NCBI GenBank assembly: GCA_026936325.1
Contig: JAPTHN010000011.1
Coordinates: forward strand, 29,242,501-29,306,500
Direction of reading: 5' to 3'
Length of the DNA stretch: 64,000 nucleotides
DNA from: Platynereis dumerilii
Lineage: Eukaryota; Annelida; Polychaeta; Phyllodocida; Nereididae
Shown one piece after another: positions 34,721 to 49,727 of this stretch. The notes under the pieces are model-generated. The model was not told the DNA's origin, searched no databases, and saw only the letters and a program-made list of their open reading frames with translations. Position 1 is the first letter of the stretch. Each line of letters starts with the position of its first letter. A program made the translations under genes and the position numbers.

Positions 34721-36104
34721 ATAACTTTTCCAATAAATAAATGGTGACATGAACTTAATGCCTTTCCTAAAGTTGCTGTTTTTAAATTAAATTATTTGGT
34801 GTTTTAAATAAATTATGCCATGTATCTGCATGAGTACATATATATACTGTACAGAAATGTCCAGTAGTACAAATTACACTGAAATGGTGAAGAGCAGCTC
34901 AACTGAAAAACTGGCTTCTGAAATTTTTAAAATCTCAAACAGGGCCGGCCCTAGGCCAATGCAGCCGATTCAGCTGCATCGGGCCCCGCGCTCTTGGGGG
35001 CCCCGCACCCTTGAAATGACTATAAAAGACACAAAGAATACAATATCCAGGCTCCAGAAATACTGCTGACATGCTTAATTGCGTACCTGCATGGGCAATC
35101 AACCCCTGTTCTGTAATCAAGTGCATGTACCCTGATTGTATTAATGGCAATCTACTCCCAACACTTCTTTTCAATAGAAGGACCAATGTTAATTGCAATT
35201 AAGGTTAAACCAATTGGGGGACCTTTGTGGATCAAAATGAACACAGTAACTTCTTGATTACTGCAGGATTTAGATTGACATGTCTTACTGATGGGCTGTG
35301 AACAGTAATTCTGGTGGTCATAAATGGGAATTAGGCCTAAACAGAACAGAGATGACATCTCCCCTGAACACTGAAGGAAACTTTTCATGAAAATTGGCTA
35401 CTTTATTTAATTTTACCTGCATATTGAAAATATATCAGCTGATTGATTGGTGTGTGCACTATCTGTAACTACTTTTGTCTGATCAACTCAACTTCGAGTT
35501 TGACTAGATAGGAAGACCCACCTTCTCAGTGTTAGCTGAGAAGGATGGGAGACAAATCACTTGTTGAGAACTATACACCCGCGACAAGGGTCGTGTCGCG
35601 GCAGTTTAGGGCCTATTCCCATCAAAAATAAAGGTATGGGCTGATAGGAAATGGTTTAAAATGTACCATGTGCGATTTTCAGAACTTTCCTGTACTTTAA
35701 AGTGTCAAAATCGGTCGATTTTCAAACATTTACCAATTAAAATGGCATACGTTTCAGGTAGAAGGGAGGGTGCCTTTGCGTAAAATGATAGCTGTTAATC
35801 TGTATGTTGTTCATGTTTTATTATTTGAGTTTGTGTGAATTGTTTTGAATAAAGTGCCATATGTAACTGTCAATCATCATCAGCCATTCATAAAAGATAT
35901 GATCTGATTGGTTGCTTTTCAAGACAGCTTGGTGAACAAAAAACATGCAGTGACTGACAATGACCACTTTTGACAAATTCAGATCGCATTTAAATTATAT
36001 TATTTGGCCTAGAGCTTTGTAAAGTGTTAATCAAGGTATGTCTCTTATTTTTCCAATTTAGCACAAAACAACAGCAATAGAGTGAGCGACAGAGAGATAT
36101 ATAT

Positions 36105-36295
36105 AGATGATGGATGGTATTATTGGGCATTTACATCCTGTATGTATACATGCACTTTGTAGGCTAATTTAATAGGACTGGAGGAGGACAGGGCAATGAT
36201 GCAAAGGATGATTGAAATTGCTGCAAGAGCTGGATTGGAACCTGGGACTGAGGGATTTGCAGCCAAGCATGCTACCACTAGACCAACCATCCCCC
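36105..36295 (-). mobile_element. tRNA-derived SINE, best copy of family A
   Basis: Read on the minus strand it opens with a tRNA-like head: GGTCTAGTGGTAGCATGCTT (A box region) and CCCAGGTTCCAATCCAGC (B box GGTTCCAATCC). The body with GATTGAAATTGCTGCAAG and TTTGTAGGCTAATTTA in plus-strand sense is shared by all copies, and it ends in GATGG/CCATC repeats. It lies inside the 34940-37254 element and is therefore younger than that insertion or was carried along with it. Confidence 0.75.
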
Positions 36296-36307
36296 CCCCC
36301 CCATCCG

Positions 36308-36392
<85 letters not shown>
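36308..36392 (+). repeat. (GATA)21 microsatellite
   Basis: About 21 near-perfect GATA units right after a poly-C tract at the SINE's tRNA-like end. Likely highly variable in length. Confidence 0.95.
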
Positions 36393-36394
<2 letters not shown>

Positions 36395-37259
36395 GAAACC
36401 ACACCACAAGTAACATTTTACTTTAATTTAGGTGTGTGTTTTGTATCTTTCACAAGTGATGACAACTACCACATATTCTAATATTTTAAAACTGACAATC
36501 CAGAAATAAATGTTCCCTCCCACTTTTTAATATCTTGACTGTTATCTGTGTTGAAAACACCTCAGGACCGGAGACAAAAGAAGATAACCACTTATGTTGC
36601 TTTCTGTTTGCAGATGGCAGTTTTCTGTTTGTGTTCATGTTTGATTGTTTGTTATTATCACATATTGCTTCCAATGATTTTCAAGAGTGCTCAGCAAATG
36701 CAATGTCCTCAGTCTACGTTGCCTACAGCAACGTGAAGACTGTGACCTCGGTCTAGAGTTTGACCAGATATAGGCCTATAGCGGGGGGGGGGGGGGGGTA
36801 ACTCTTCTCAAAAGTTTTCAGGCTTGGTCTACATTACAATAAATTTTACCGAAGGGTCCTCGATAGACTCTCAATTCTAATGGTAGATATACCAGGAGAA
36901 CTAAAACAGGAAAAAATGGCAATTTAACATGTAAAAAAAAATCTCCATGTATATCAATGACATTGCTGATTGTTCAGAGGCTCATTGAAAGTTTTCAGGA
37001 GAAAAAAAAGGGATTGGTTCTCAAAGTCTGCTGGCTCAAAAGAAAATAACACCAATCAGCATCTGCACAAGCATGCAACTTATAGGCCCTTAGAATTAGT
37101 TTTGATAAAATAGATTAATTGTATGGCTAACAGTAATATTTTTATGATGTATGATTTTTATCGGGGGGGGGGGGCCCTGGGGGGTTGCTACTATAGAAGG
37201 GGGCCCCGAAGAGGTTTGTCGCATTGGGCCCCGCACAGGCTAAGGCCGGCCCTGATCTC

Positions 37260-37790
37260 AAACAAGAAATTCTAACAAGAAATGTGAAACAGGAGCTGCA
37301 GGCTGCAGCAGACCACTGGCCACCACTGCAACATCGACACAGATTGTAGCACAGGGGGGCTGGCTGACCAAGGGAGGGTGACCAGTCATGTGACAGGCCA
37401 AAGATATCCCATTGGATGGCCATGGGGGTGTGGCTGAGTGACACTGAGATGACCTCATCTGCATCTCATTTGCATGTAATCACATGACATGTCACCTAAG
37501 CTGTCATTGTGGCTGCCATTCCTGTCGGCCAACCTGCTCACCGCTATCTGTTCCAAGCTCTGCTACTTTGTTAATCCCTTTACACAAGGTTGGTGTACTG
37601 CAACATGTATGGGACAATCTGAAGTATTTGCAACACTAATCAATTTTTCAATGCTCCACTTCATATTACTACATCGTGGATATGTTCTCCTGCTGACAGT
37701 TTTCCGTATATACCAGTTAGTAACAACTGCTGGGGCTCTCAGGCAGCCTGTGCTATGATACATCTTATCTTACAGCCCAAGGGCCCAGCG
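37260..37790. other. no gene recognised
   Basis: Short frames exist on both strands (e.g. 37489-37758, 89 residues) with no family resemblance or splice support. Confidence 0.35.
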
Positions 37791-37799
37791 TAAAAAGAA

Positions 37800-38500
37800 G
37801 TTTTAAGTGAAATAAGTGGTGGGGGTAAAATGGGGGTAAGTGGGGGTAATTGAGGTAATTAAGGTAAAGGAAGTGAGTAGGTAAGAGAAATGAAGTTTAG
37901 AGTGAAAAAAGTGTTGGGGGTAAATGGGGGTAAGTGGGGGTAAGTGGGGGTAATTGAGGTATTTTAAGTGGAGGAACTGAGTAGAGAAGATAAATGGAGT
38001 TTTGGGTGGAAAAAGTGGTGGGGGTAAATGGGGGTAAGTGGGGGTAGGTGGATTGATTTAAGTGTGGGAAGTGGAGAGGGGAGAAAAGAAGTGAAATTGG
38101 ATGGAAAAAGTGATGGGGGTAAGTGGGGGTAAGTGAGGGTAATGAGGTAGTTTAAGCAGAGGGAGTGAGTTAGAGAAGAAAAATGGAGTTTTTGGTGGAA
38201 AAAAGTGGTGGGGGTAAATGGGGGTAAGTGGGGGTAAGTGAGGGTAAATGAGAAATTTAAATGTGGGATGTAAGGGGAGAAAGAGAGAGAGAGGCTGAGG
38301 GGGAAAAGTGGTGGGGGTAAGGGGGGGTAAGTGAGGGTAAGTGAAGTAATTTAAGTATAGAGAGAAAAGTGAAAAAGTGAAGTTTAAGTTTTTGGTGAAA
38401 ATGAAGGTGGGGGTAAGTGGGGGTAAGAGGGGGTAAAGTAGAGATGGGTGGGGTTATGTATAGTAAGGGAGGGGGGTAAGTGAGGTGAAAGGGGTGATGA
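37800..38500 (+). repeat. G-rich minisatellite with quadruplex-forming GGGGGTAAGT arrays
   Basis: About six or seven units of roughly 100-110 bases. Each has two to four GGGGGTAA(A/G)TG steps, a GAGGTAATTTAAGTG stretch, and a GAGAAGAAAAATGGAGTTTT-like spacer. Most units hold four GGGGG runs within about 35 bases, enough for an intramolecular G-quadruplex. The plus strand is strongly purine-rich. Confidence 0.85.
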
Positions 38501-38539
38501 GAGAGAAGTGGAAGTGAGGGAGTTATAGGATAAAGGGAG

Positions 38540-38765
38540 TTATGATGTAGATGGTGAAAATGATATACACTGTTTACAAAGTAGAGTTTGGTTATAGATG
38601 GTGAAAATCATATACAATGTTTACGTTTGGGTCCTAGATGGTGTAAATGGCATACACACAATGTTTGCAAGTGAAGGTATGATGTAGGATGGTGAAAATG
38701 AGATACAATGTTTACAAAAAAGCTAGATGATGAAAATGGTATACACTGTTTATATTGACAGCCAA
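38540..38765 (+). repeat. five diverged copies of ~50-bp GATGGTGAAAATG unit
   Basis: GATGGTGAAAATGATATACA followed by CTGTTTACAAA recurs five times with changes (e.g. GATGGTGTAAATGGCATACA, GATGATGAAAATGGTATACA). It directly follows the G-rich array. Confidence 0.75.
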
Positions 38766-39221
38766 TGGGCTGACAGTATGAGAAGAAAGTGAAAAATTGA
38801 AGTATATAGTAGTTCTAGGAGAAAAGGGAGATAAATGGGGAGGAGAGGAAGGATAGAGGGATGTTATGAGGGGATAGATGAGGTTGTGAGAGGAATAGGT
38901 GGATGAGGAAAGGGGAATTAGAAATAGAGAGATGTGATTGGATGTTGAAACGTAGGCCTATACTGCACTAAGTGTAGCGGTAAAACAACGTTGTGAAACG
39001 GACGTTTTTTAGAAGAAATTATGGTAGGAATTTAAAAATAAAAAATACCAGCTTGTAGAGAATTAAATTGCGAAGACAATGAGCCTACTTAGAGGTTTCT
39101 ACGATGATTCTAAATGGTTTAAAAGTTGAGGAGAAGTTAAGAGTGCTAATCATGAAAAAGAAAGAAGTGATTTGCGGTGAAAATACGCTATCGTACGAGC
39201 GAAAATAAGGGGTTTTAATGG

Positions 39222-39560
39222 ATAGTCGGACAGGAAATGATGGTTTTGTTTCTACAGGGGGGTTCTTAACTGTACTGTGCGAAAATTTGGTGAAGATCGG
39301 ATGATTTTAAGCGGTTCAAAAGAGCCTGCAAAGATTTGTTGTGATTGGGAAAGATTATGAAAAAAAGATGGATGCCAAAAATGGCTTGAAAAATGCTAAG
39401 TTTTTAAGTGTGGATAAAGTGGTAAAAAAATATGATGAATGAAAAGTCGGAGTGGAAATGATGGTTTTCTTACTTCAGGGAGGTTCTGAACTGCGTTGTG
39501 TGAAAATTTGGTGAACATCTGATGATTCTAAGTGGCTGAAATGAGCCTGTAAAGATTCAC
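39222..39560 (+). repeat. ~224-bp period tandem duplication
   Basis: AGTCGGACAGGAAATGATGG at 39222 and AGTCGGAGTGGAAATGATGG at about 39446 begin segments that stay similar for about 110 bases (GCGAAAATTTGGTGAAGATC / GTGAAAATTTGGTGAACATC). Confidence 0.75.
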
Positions 39561-39605
39561 ACCTTTTCCGAAAAATAGACCAGCATCAACACTGCACATA
39601 TTTTT

Positions 39606-39611
39606 TTTATT
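39606..39611 (-). terminator. possible poly(A) signal of the GH13 gene
   Basis: TTTATT on the plus strand is AATAAA on the minus strand, about 420 bases past the GH13 stop codon, in a T-rich run that makes the match easy by chance. Confidence 0.3.
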
Positions 39612-40026
39612 TTTTTTCAACGAATTCTCGGCAATAAATAAAGATATCTCCATAAAAAAACGAATTCATATGGTTTAAGGATTTGGGATTCTAAAGAGCC
39701 TAAAATTATAATTTTAGCCCCATTAGAAGTGTCCAAAAAACGTTCGCAAGTGTTTCGGCCAATCAGAGGGCAGTAAAACAATAACAACAAAATTTCTACT
39801 TCCTGTTTTGCCGTGATTTTGTTGAAACTAAAAACTTAAATTGTAATTAAACAAGACACAAAAGACACACAAAAAAGCAAGACGCCTCAAGTTAGCCTAT
39901 TCTTCATTAATTTCATGAAAAAGAAACTTTGATAAGTGCTTCCTTGACTCTCACAAACGATCCAAAATTTCTGACTACCCCTTATTTAACTGGTTCGCTC
40001 ACAAATGCGAGTGAACTCGCAAATAA

Positions 40027-44343
<4,317 letters not shown>

Positions 44344-44460
44344 TTACTTCTGCCTCGATGGACAAGAATACCTCAAGATGCTACAGTGCACTGTGTTTAC
44401 ACTAAGACAACAATGTTAGATATACTAGTACTTATCTGAAAGCAGCATAAGAGCTCCTGC

Positions 44461-44466
44461 TATATA
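44461..44466 (-). promoter_or_regulatory. TATA-like box of the GH13 gene
   Basis: On the minus strand CCTATATAGCAGGAGCTC lies about 125 bases upstream of the start codon. A transcription start near 44430 would give a leader of roughly 95 bases. Confidence 0.4.
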
Positions 44467-44526
44467 GGCTAAGAGTATGTCTGATAAAGCAGCCCTGCCC
44501 TTGACTTACTTGCACATGTATTCATC

Positions 44527-44645
44527 CAGGGGCTTACCTAAAACTTTGTTGGGGGGGGGGGGGGCATAACATGCAAATGAGCAGAAATAAACCATATATG
44601 GTACTTTTTGAAAGGGAGGGGGGGGGTTATGACCAGAAGCCCTGC
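44527..44645. repeat. short G-rich inverted-end repeat
   Basis: CAGGGGCTTACC at the left and GAAGCCCTG at the right are partial inverted partners around two poly-G tracts. This resembles widespread short hAT-like repeats, but no target duplication was found. Confidence 0.3.
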
Positions 44646-44649
44646 ATAC

Positions 44650-46290
44650 ACTTTCACAAGCTGACAAATCGCTGATTATATCTGGTGTTTTTATTCTAAT
44701 CTGCCAAATAGCACAGGCTACTTATCATCGGTGAATTGGTGATGTCACAATTACTTGATTAGGCCACAGATCATACTCATACATATTTATAATTCCTTTT
44801 TTGTAGCGTTTTATTTTTTTTAATGAAGTGCACTTCACAAGTCTGATCAACTATTTGCAATTTCAGCCAGTTTGTTTGTTGCATGTGGCGCCTTGTTGCC
44901 TAAGTATAATTCTTATCTGTATCTTATTACTATTTTGCTAAATCATGAGAAATTTAACCAAAAAAAAGCGTTTGTTTCTTTTCTCATGTTCCCTGAAGTT
45001 TTTTTGCATGTCAAAACTTTGTTTCATAATTTTGATTCCAATTATCAAAATAATCAATTTGATGTTCATTTAACTGCATAATATGTATGTGTAGAAATAA
45101 TATGTCAGACAACAAGGTCCAAACACTTACCTATATGTTGCAATTTAGACTAATAAAGTCTGTTAGTCAAACAATCATAGCCATATTTCTACAGTGTAGT
45201 TTCCATGTTCAACTCCAGCTACAATTGTTCTAATTGGTAACTTCAATGTCTGGCACTCCCTGCACTGATTCTATCCCACTATGATGTTCTGCCTGCAGCT
45301 GCTGATCACACCCTGTTGTAGAGCTGCTGCAGCACAATCCAATCAATAAACCCAAGCACTGCTGCAGGAGCTGCTGCTGGAATAAGGGTTGCTGTTTATG
45401 TTAATTGATGCTGGGTGTGCAGGGTTCTACATGCTGCCTGCTGCATACAGATTGACCTGATAAAAACCCAAATGTCAAAAAGGGTTGCATGTAATCAATT
45501 CGAAAAAAAAATTGTTGGAAAAAAACTTCGAGATTTTTTGTTTTTTTAACTATTGCAGGCAATAGACTAAAATAATGACTGACATGTGACCAGCACTCAG
45601 CCAATGACAGCTCAGCTTTCATGGTGGAGGTATAACAAAACCTTATGCAATACCTGATCAGAGCCATGGCTAGTGGCAAAAGCCACTGCCCTAGTGCTCC
45701 GGTCTTCCTGGTGCAAGCTTCTCTCTCAACTCCCACAAAGCAGTGACGTGTCCCTGCACAGTAATCCCAAACTCCTTAATTAAATAGCGAGTGCCCTAGA
45801 CCATGCCCAACCAACCATCTGCATAAGCATTAACTTATTCAATTCAGGAATGACTAATGCAGAATGCCTGCAATGCCCAGCATCATTTACAATAATCACC
45901 TAAATTCACAGTAGTCTCTGTTCTATTGATCTATATTTGAATGCATAGGCCTGAAATGTGCCTTTTAGGACAACTTCAGTTCTGTCAAATACACTGATAT
46001 AACAAATGCATTCATGATATAAAATAACAAACAATTGCACAATGGTCCAATAGCAATTTAGCTAATTACAAGTGAAAAACAGCTATATACCCACAACATC
46101 TATTTTAACATTGTTTGTTTGTTTGTTTGTAAATTTATTAATAGGCAATAAGATATGACACATGACCCTTGTTACACATATGTATGTACATGAAATAACC
46201 CAAATGCCCCATTACTAATTAGTTGATTAGATATTGATGAATCGTATAGTACAATACGACAGTTCATCATTCGTTAATTACAGGCTAAGG
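44650..46290. other. no gene recognised
   Basis: AT-rich intergenic DNA between the GH13 and ADAT3 genes. A TTTG tetranucleotide array lies at 46108-46128. A 111-residue minus-strand frame (45401-45736) shows no known domain. Confidence 0.4.
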
Positions 46291-46476
46291 TAGCTACTAA
46301 AGCGAATTTCGTAAAATCTCACATCTGACCACACTGGTAGTACAGTAGCTAACAGTGACTGCACTGATTGGACACTCATGCAGTTTGGTTGGGATAAACT
46401 TGGCGCGAAATTGGAGTGGCGCTGCAGTCTGTCCTAGTGGCGCTGCGATCGTCGAACCAAAAATGTAAACACAAAC

Positions 46477-49175
46477 ATGACAGCTCATGGAGAAAACTTT
46501 AATTCTGCTATAAAACGGCGCAAAATTGACCCAGGTTGGTAATTGACATCTTGATTTAGTCTCATAGGAGTGACTGAACTATTTTTCATGTCTCATTACT
46601 CTCAAACAGGCCAAGATGAGACAGAGTCAAGCTTCAAAGTTGAATGTGTATTGTCAAAGGAAGTGACAGGCCACGTGGACCTGGGTAAGTTGATCAACAA
46701 ACTTCATAGGCTAATTGTGAAATTTTTGATGGAATTCATGTGATGTCAACGAATGGCCAAGTTGTCTAAATTAAGGGCCCTATTATTGATTTAATTTACA
46801 GTGGAAATGATTGCATGTCCCATACTCAACAAAAAAGACACAGCATCCCTAGTAAGGTGGGTGATAATACAAGAATATGACAACATAATGGCATCATGCC
46901 CATTATATCCCATTTACTTGTGATTTATATATTGTCAGGGATAAATAATGACGTAGGTCTACTCTTTCCAATATTTCAGAGAGCTGTCATCTTTATTTCC
47001 GATCCATTCTAGTCATCTCAAGCGAGTTTCAAATAACAAAGGTATCATTGAAACCTGCATAAATGCTTCAATTTCTTTAGTGAAATTTCTCAATTAGCCT
47101 CCCCAAAATGTACAAAAATCCTTCATTATTATTTCAATATTTCAGGTGAATTATGCATATTAATCTGTTCATCCAATGACACCAAGATTACAAATGGATT
47201 TGAAAATATCCATAATGATTTGGAAAGCCTAGGAATAAAGAATCACAAAGCTTTAGGGTCACCCCGGCTTGTCAAAGTAGCCAAAACAGCTGCTATGACA
47301 AGGAAACAATTTGAAGAGGCTAAATCGCACTGGCCTCTGACTTTCCACGAAAACAAAGAGTGAGTACTGCATTACAAATACTGTATTTTCTACAGTATTT
47401 TCTGTAATAAAAGCACACCCCTTAATAAAAGCACACCCCTTCATAAAAGCCAACCCCCCTCCATAAAGAACCAATCTTAATCTTTCAAAATATCACTTGT
47501 AATGAAAAAAACAATCGCCCATGTCATTGTTACATCTGCCCTTTGGGCGTCTAATACAAACAATAGAGTAATATAATGATCTTAATTTGGATTTCCAAAT
47601 AAATATCAAGCAATTGACTCATTGCATATACATTTTTCATGAATAACAAATTAATTATGCATTTTCAGATTGGAAAAAAAATTATCAGGGCACTACTTCT
47701 CATTCGAAAACCTTTCTGTCATAAGGGAACACATCAAAATGGCCATAGCAACTGCAGAAAACAGCAGCTCAAAAATTAAAGTAAATAAACAGCCTTTAAC
47801 TCCCTAAATTTCCAATAATAATACGGTTTATATTACTTAAATGGCAATTTAATGCTTTGACATAAGTCCATTGTACAGTATATACAATTGTCATAGGTGT
47901 ACGTAGTAGGTCAAAACATTTTTGGGGGGGGGCTGCCCAAAAATATATTAAATTCACAAAATGTTCTGCCCAAAAAGTGCATGATAAATAGATTTTTCAA
48001 TTTATTATTTTTTTTGGGGGGGGGGGGCTGGACATTTTAAAAGTTCTTTGTTGCACACCAAAAATCCAACAGTGAACTATCCAATTAACACTGCTAGTGG
48101 ATCGTAATACTTTTCGGAAAATATTTCAGAGGGGAGCAGTGGTAGTTGACCCCAAAACCAACACAGTAATCACGACATCTGATGACAAAAGACATGAACA
48201 TCCTTTGCACCATGCTGCTATGGTGGCCATTGACTCTGTGGCAAAGGGACAACAATCTTGTAAGTTGTAACTATCTCATTTCACAAATGACAATATACCA
48301 TAAGCTAGAGTTCTGATTACTTTTCACAACTGAACATGCATGATTTTCAATTGATGAAATTGTGTAAGTTAAATTTACTTTAGATTTTCTGTATCCTATT
48401 CAGACAATTAAAGACGATCAGTTTTCCTAATAATATCACTCTTACTACATCTCGCATTACATTGCAGTAAACCAAGAGCAGCCCTGTCCAAGCTCTGAAT
48501 CTGCAGCAACTAACAAAACCAAATCTGATGCACCATATTTATGCACTGGATACGACATATTCCTTACTCATGAGCCCTGCGTCATGTAAGTATTTACAAT
48601 ATCATTTAATTGATTTTACATTAAAGACCATGCAGGATCATATTCACAAACCACAGAATCAGAGAATAGTGATGAAAAGTAACTGATGCAGAGAAAGCAA
48701 GACTAAATTTACAGGCAGCCTAGGCTAACTCTTTAATTTCAGCATGTTTAGCAGGTTTGAAAATCATGAGAGGGAGTCTGCAGCTCCCAGATTTTAGTTT
48801 AGATGGAGTCGATGGACTCCTAGATTCTTAGAGTAAATCAATTTGAATATGCCTATAACTGTTAATTAGAATTACAGGTTTTGGTCTGTGGTCTCCAAAA
48901 ATATTTTGGCAAATTTCCACCCATGGTATGCTCTTAAGTGAATGCATCTCATCATCTCATGAGCCTCTTTATAATATCAATTTCAACTTAAGGCAAGTAT
49001 TCTATTTTCCAGGTGTGCTATGGCTCTGGTCCACTCAAGAGCAAACAGAATTTTCTTCTGCATTCCCCATCCTGATGGCGCTATTTACTCTCACTACAAA
49101 CTACACACCATCAGCAGTCTGAATCACCATTTTGAGGTTTTTAAAGTAAATCACAGTATACCTAACCTAACGTAG
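46477..49175 (+). CDS. ADAT3: tRNA-specific adenosine deaminase subunit 3 (inactive-site partner)
   Basis: Nine in-phase exons (46477-46534, 46610-46684, 46802-46856, 46980-47041, 47146-47359, 47669-47780, 48130-48259, 48468-48585, 49013-49175) give 328 residues. The C-terminal cytidine-deaminase-like domain has the zinc histidine in HPLHHAAM (H220) and zinc cysteines in EPCVMCAM (C273, C276). YLCTGYDI, CAMALVHSR and LNHHFEVF match ADAT3 of other animals. The catalytic glutamate of true deaminases (HAE) is alanine here (A222), as the family lacks it (valine in human, as I recall). ADAT3 pairs with catalytic ADAT2 and positions tRNA so that A34 at the wobble site becomes inosine. The N-terminal half (residues 20-165) is the tRNA-binding part of the family. 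Confidence 0.93.
47393..47466 (+). repeat. three ~22-bp AATAAAAGCACACCCCTT units
   Basis: AATAAAAGCACACCCCTT twice and a diverged CATAAAAGCCAACCCCC copy, in an ADAT3 intron. Confidence 0.75.
47926..48033 (+). repeat. poly-G tracts in ADAT3 intron
   Basis: TTTTTGGGGGGGGGCTGCCC and TTTTGGGGGGGGGGGGCTGG flank a short stretch, much like 44527-44645. Probably a related short repeat. Confidence 0.5.
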
Positions 49176-49285
49176 CGTTGTCATGTTGAATATTGAAAAA
49201 ATATATATATTTATTTTATTTTACTCTGTCAATTTTAGCAACTCAATGCTGGATTTATACTTTTACACAATATATGAATCGAAAG

Positions 49286-49291
49286 AATAAA
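49286..49291 (+). terminator. poly(A) signal of ADAT3
   Basis: AATAAA about 110 bases past the stop, followed by a T-rich run. A minus-strand AATAAA at about 49314 would serve the convergent kinastrin-like gene, so the two 3' ends nearly touch or overlap. Confidence 0.55.
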
Positions 49292-49727
49292 ATTTTTTAT
49301 TCAGAAAACAATTATTTTATTTGTTCAATGATAACTAACTACTACAGGATGAGAACATACATGTGAATTTTTGGAGATCATTACAATTCTGAAATCCACC
49401 TTATCAAACATTTTAAGCAACATTAAGAATCATGCATCATCAATCAAATAACAGCTACATAATTTTTTCAGACATGTATATCAACTATAGTCTACATGAG
49501 AACATGTAATATATATAAAACTATTCTTTCCTGAGGCGTCACTCTGGACTAACTACAACAGCTACAAAAACAACTCCCAGGAGTTAAGTATAAAGTCAAC
49601 CATTCTGAGTGATTATTTACAACAACAAATGCAATCTGCAGTATACATAATAATACTTATACAAAGGTAACAATTGAGCCAGCTGAATTATAATTATTGA
49701 TTGGAATTGTGTAAGTAATAAAATTAT

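Larger units (their letters stand above)
34940..37254. mobile_element. 2.3-kb hAT-type element with CAGGGCCGGCC ends
   Basis: CAGGGCCGGCCCTAGGCC at the left and GGCTAAGGCCGGCCCTG at the right are inverted ends, with further GGGGCCCCGC blocks inside both. ATCTCAAA flanks each side (34932-34939, 37255-37262), the 8-bp target duplication of hAT elements; CAGGG ends are common in that group. The interior has no transposase. It contains a SINE, a GATA array, poly-G tracts and unrelated AT-rich DNA. Confidence 0.85.

Noticed and set aside
36120-36416. Minus-strand frames rich in YLSIYLSI
   Set aside because: They are translations of the GATA microsatellite, not genes. The same holds for 21355-21615.
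45401-45736. 111-residue minus-strand frame
   Set aside because: No domain, no splice or promoter context, and biased composition from CTGCTG-rich DNA.
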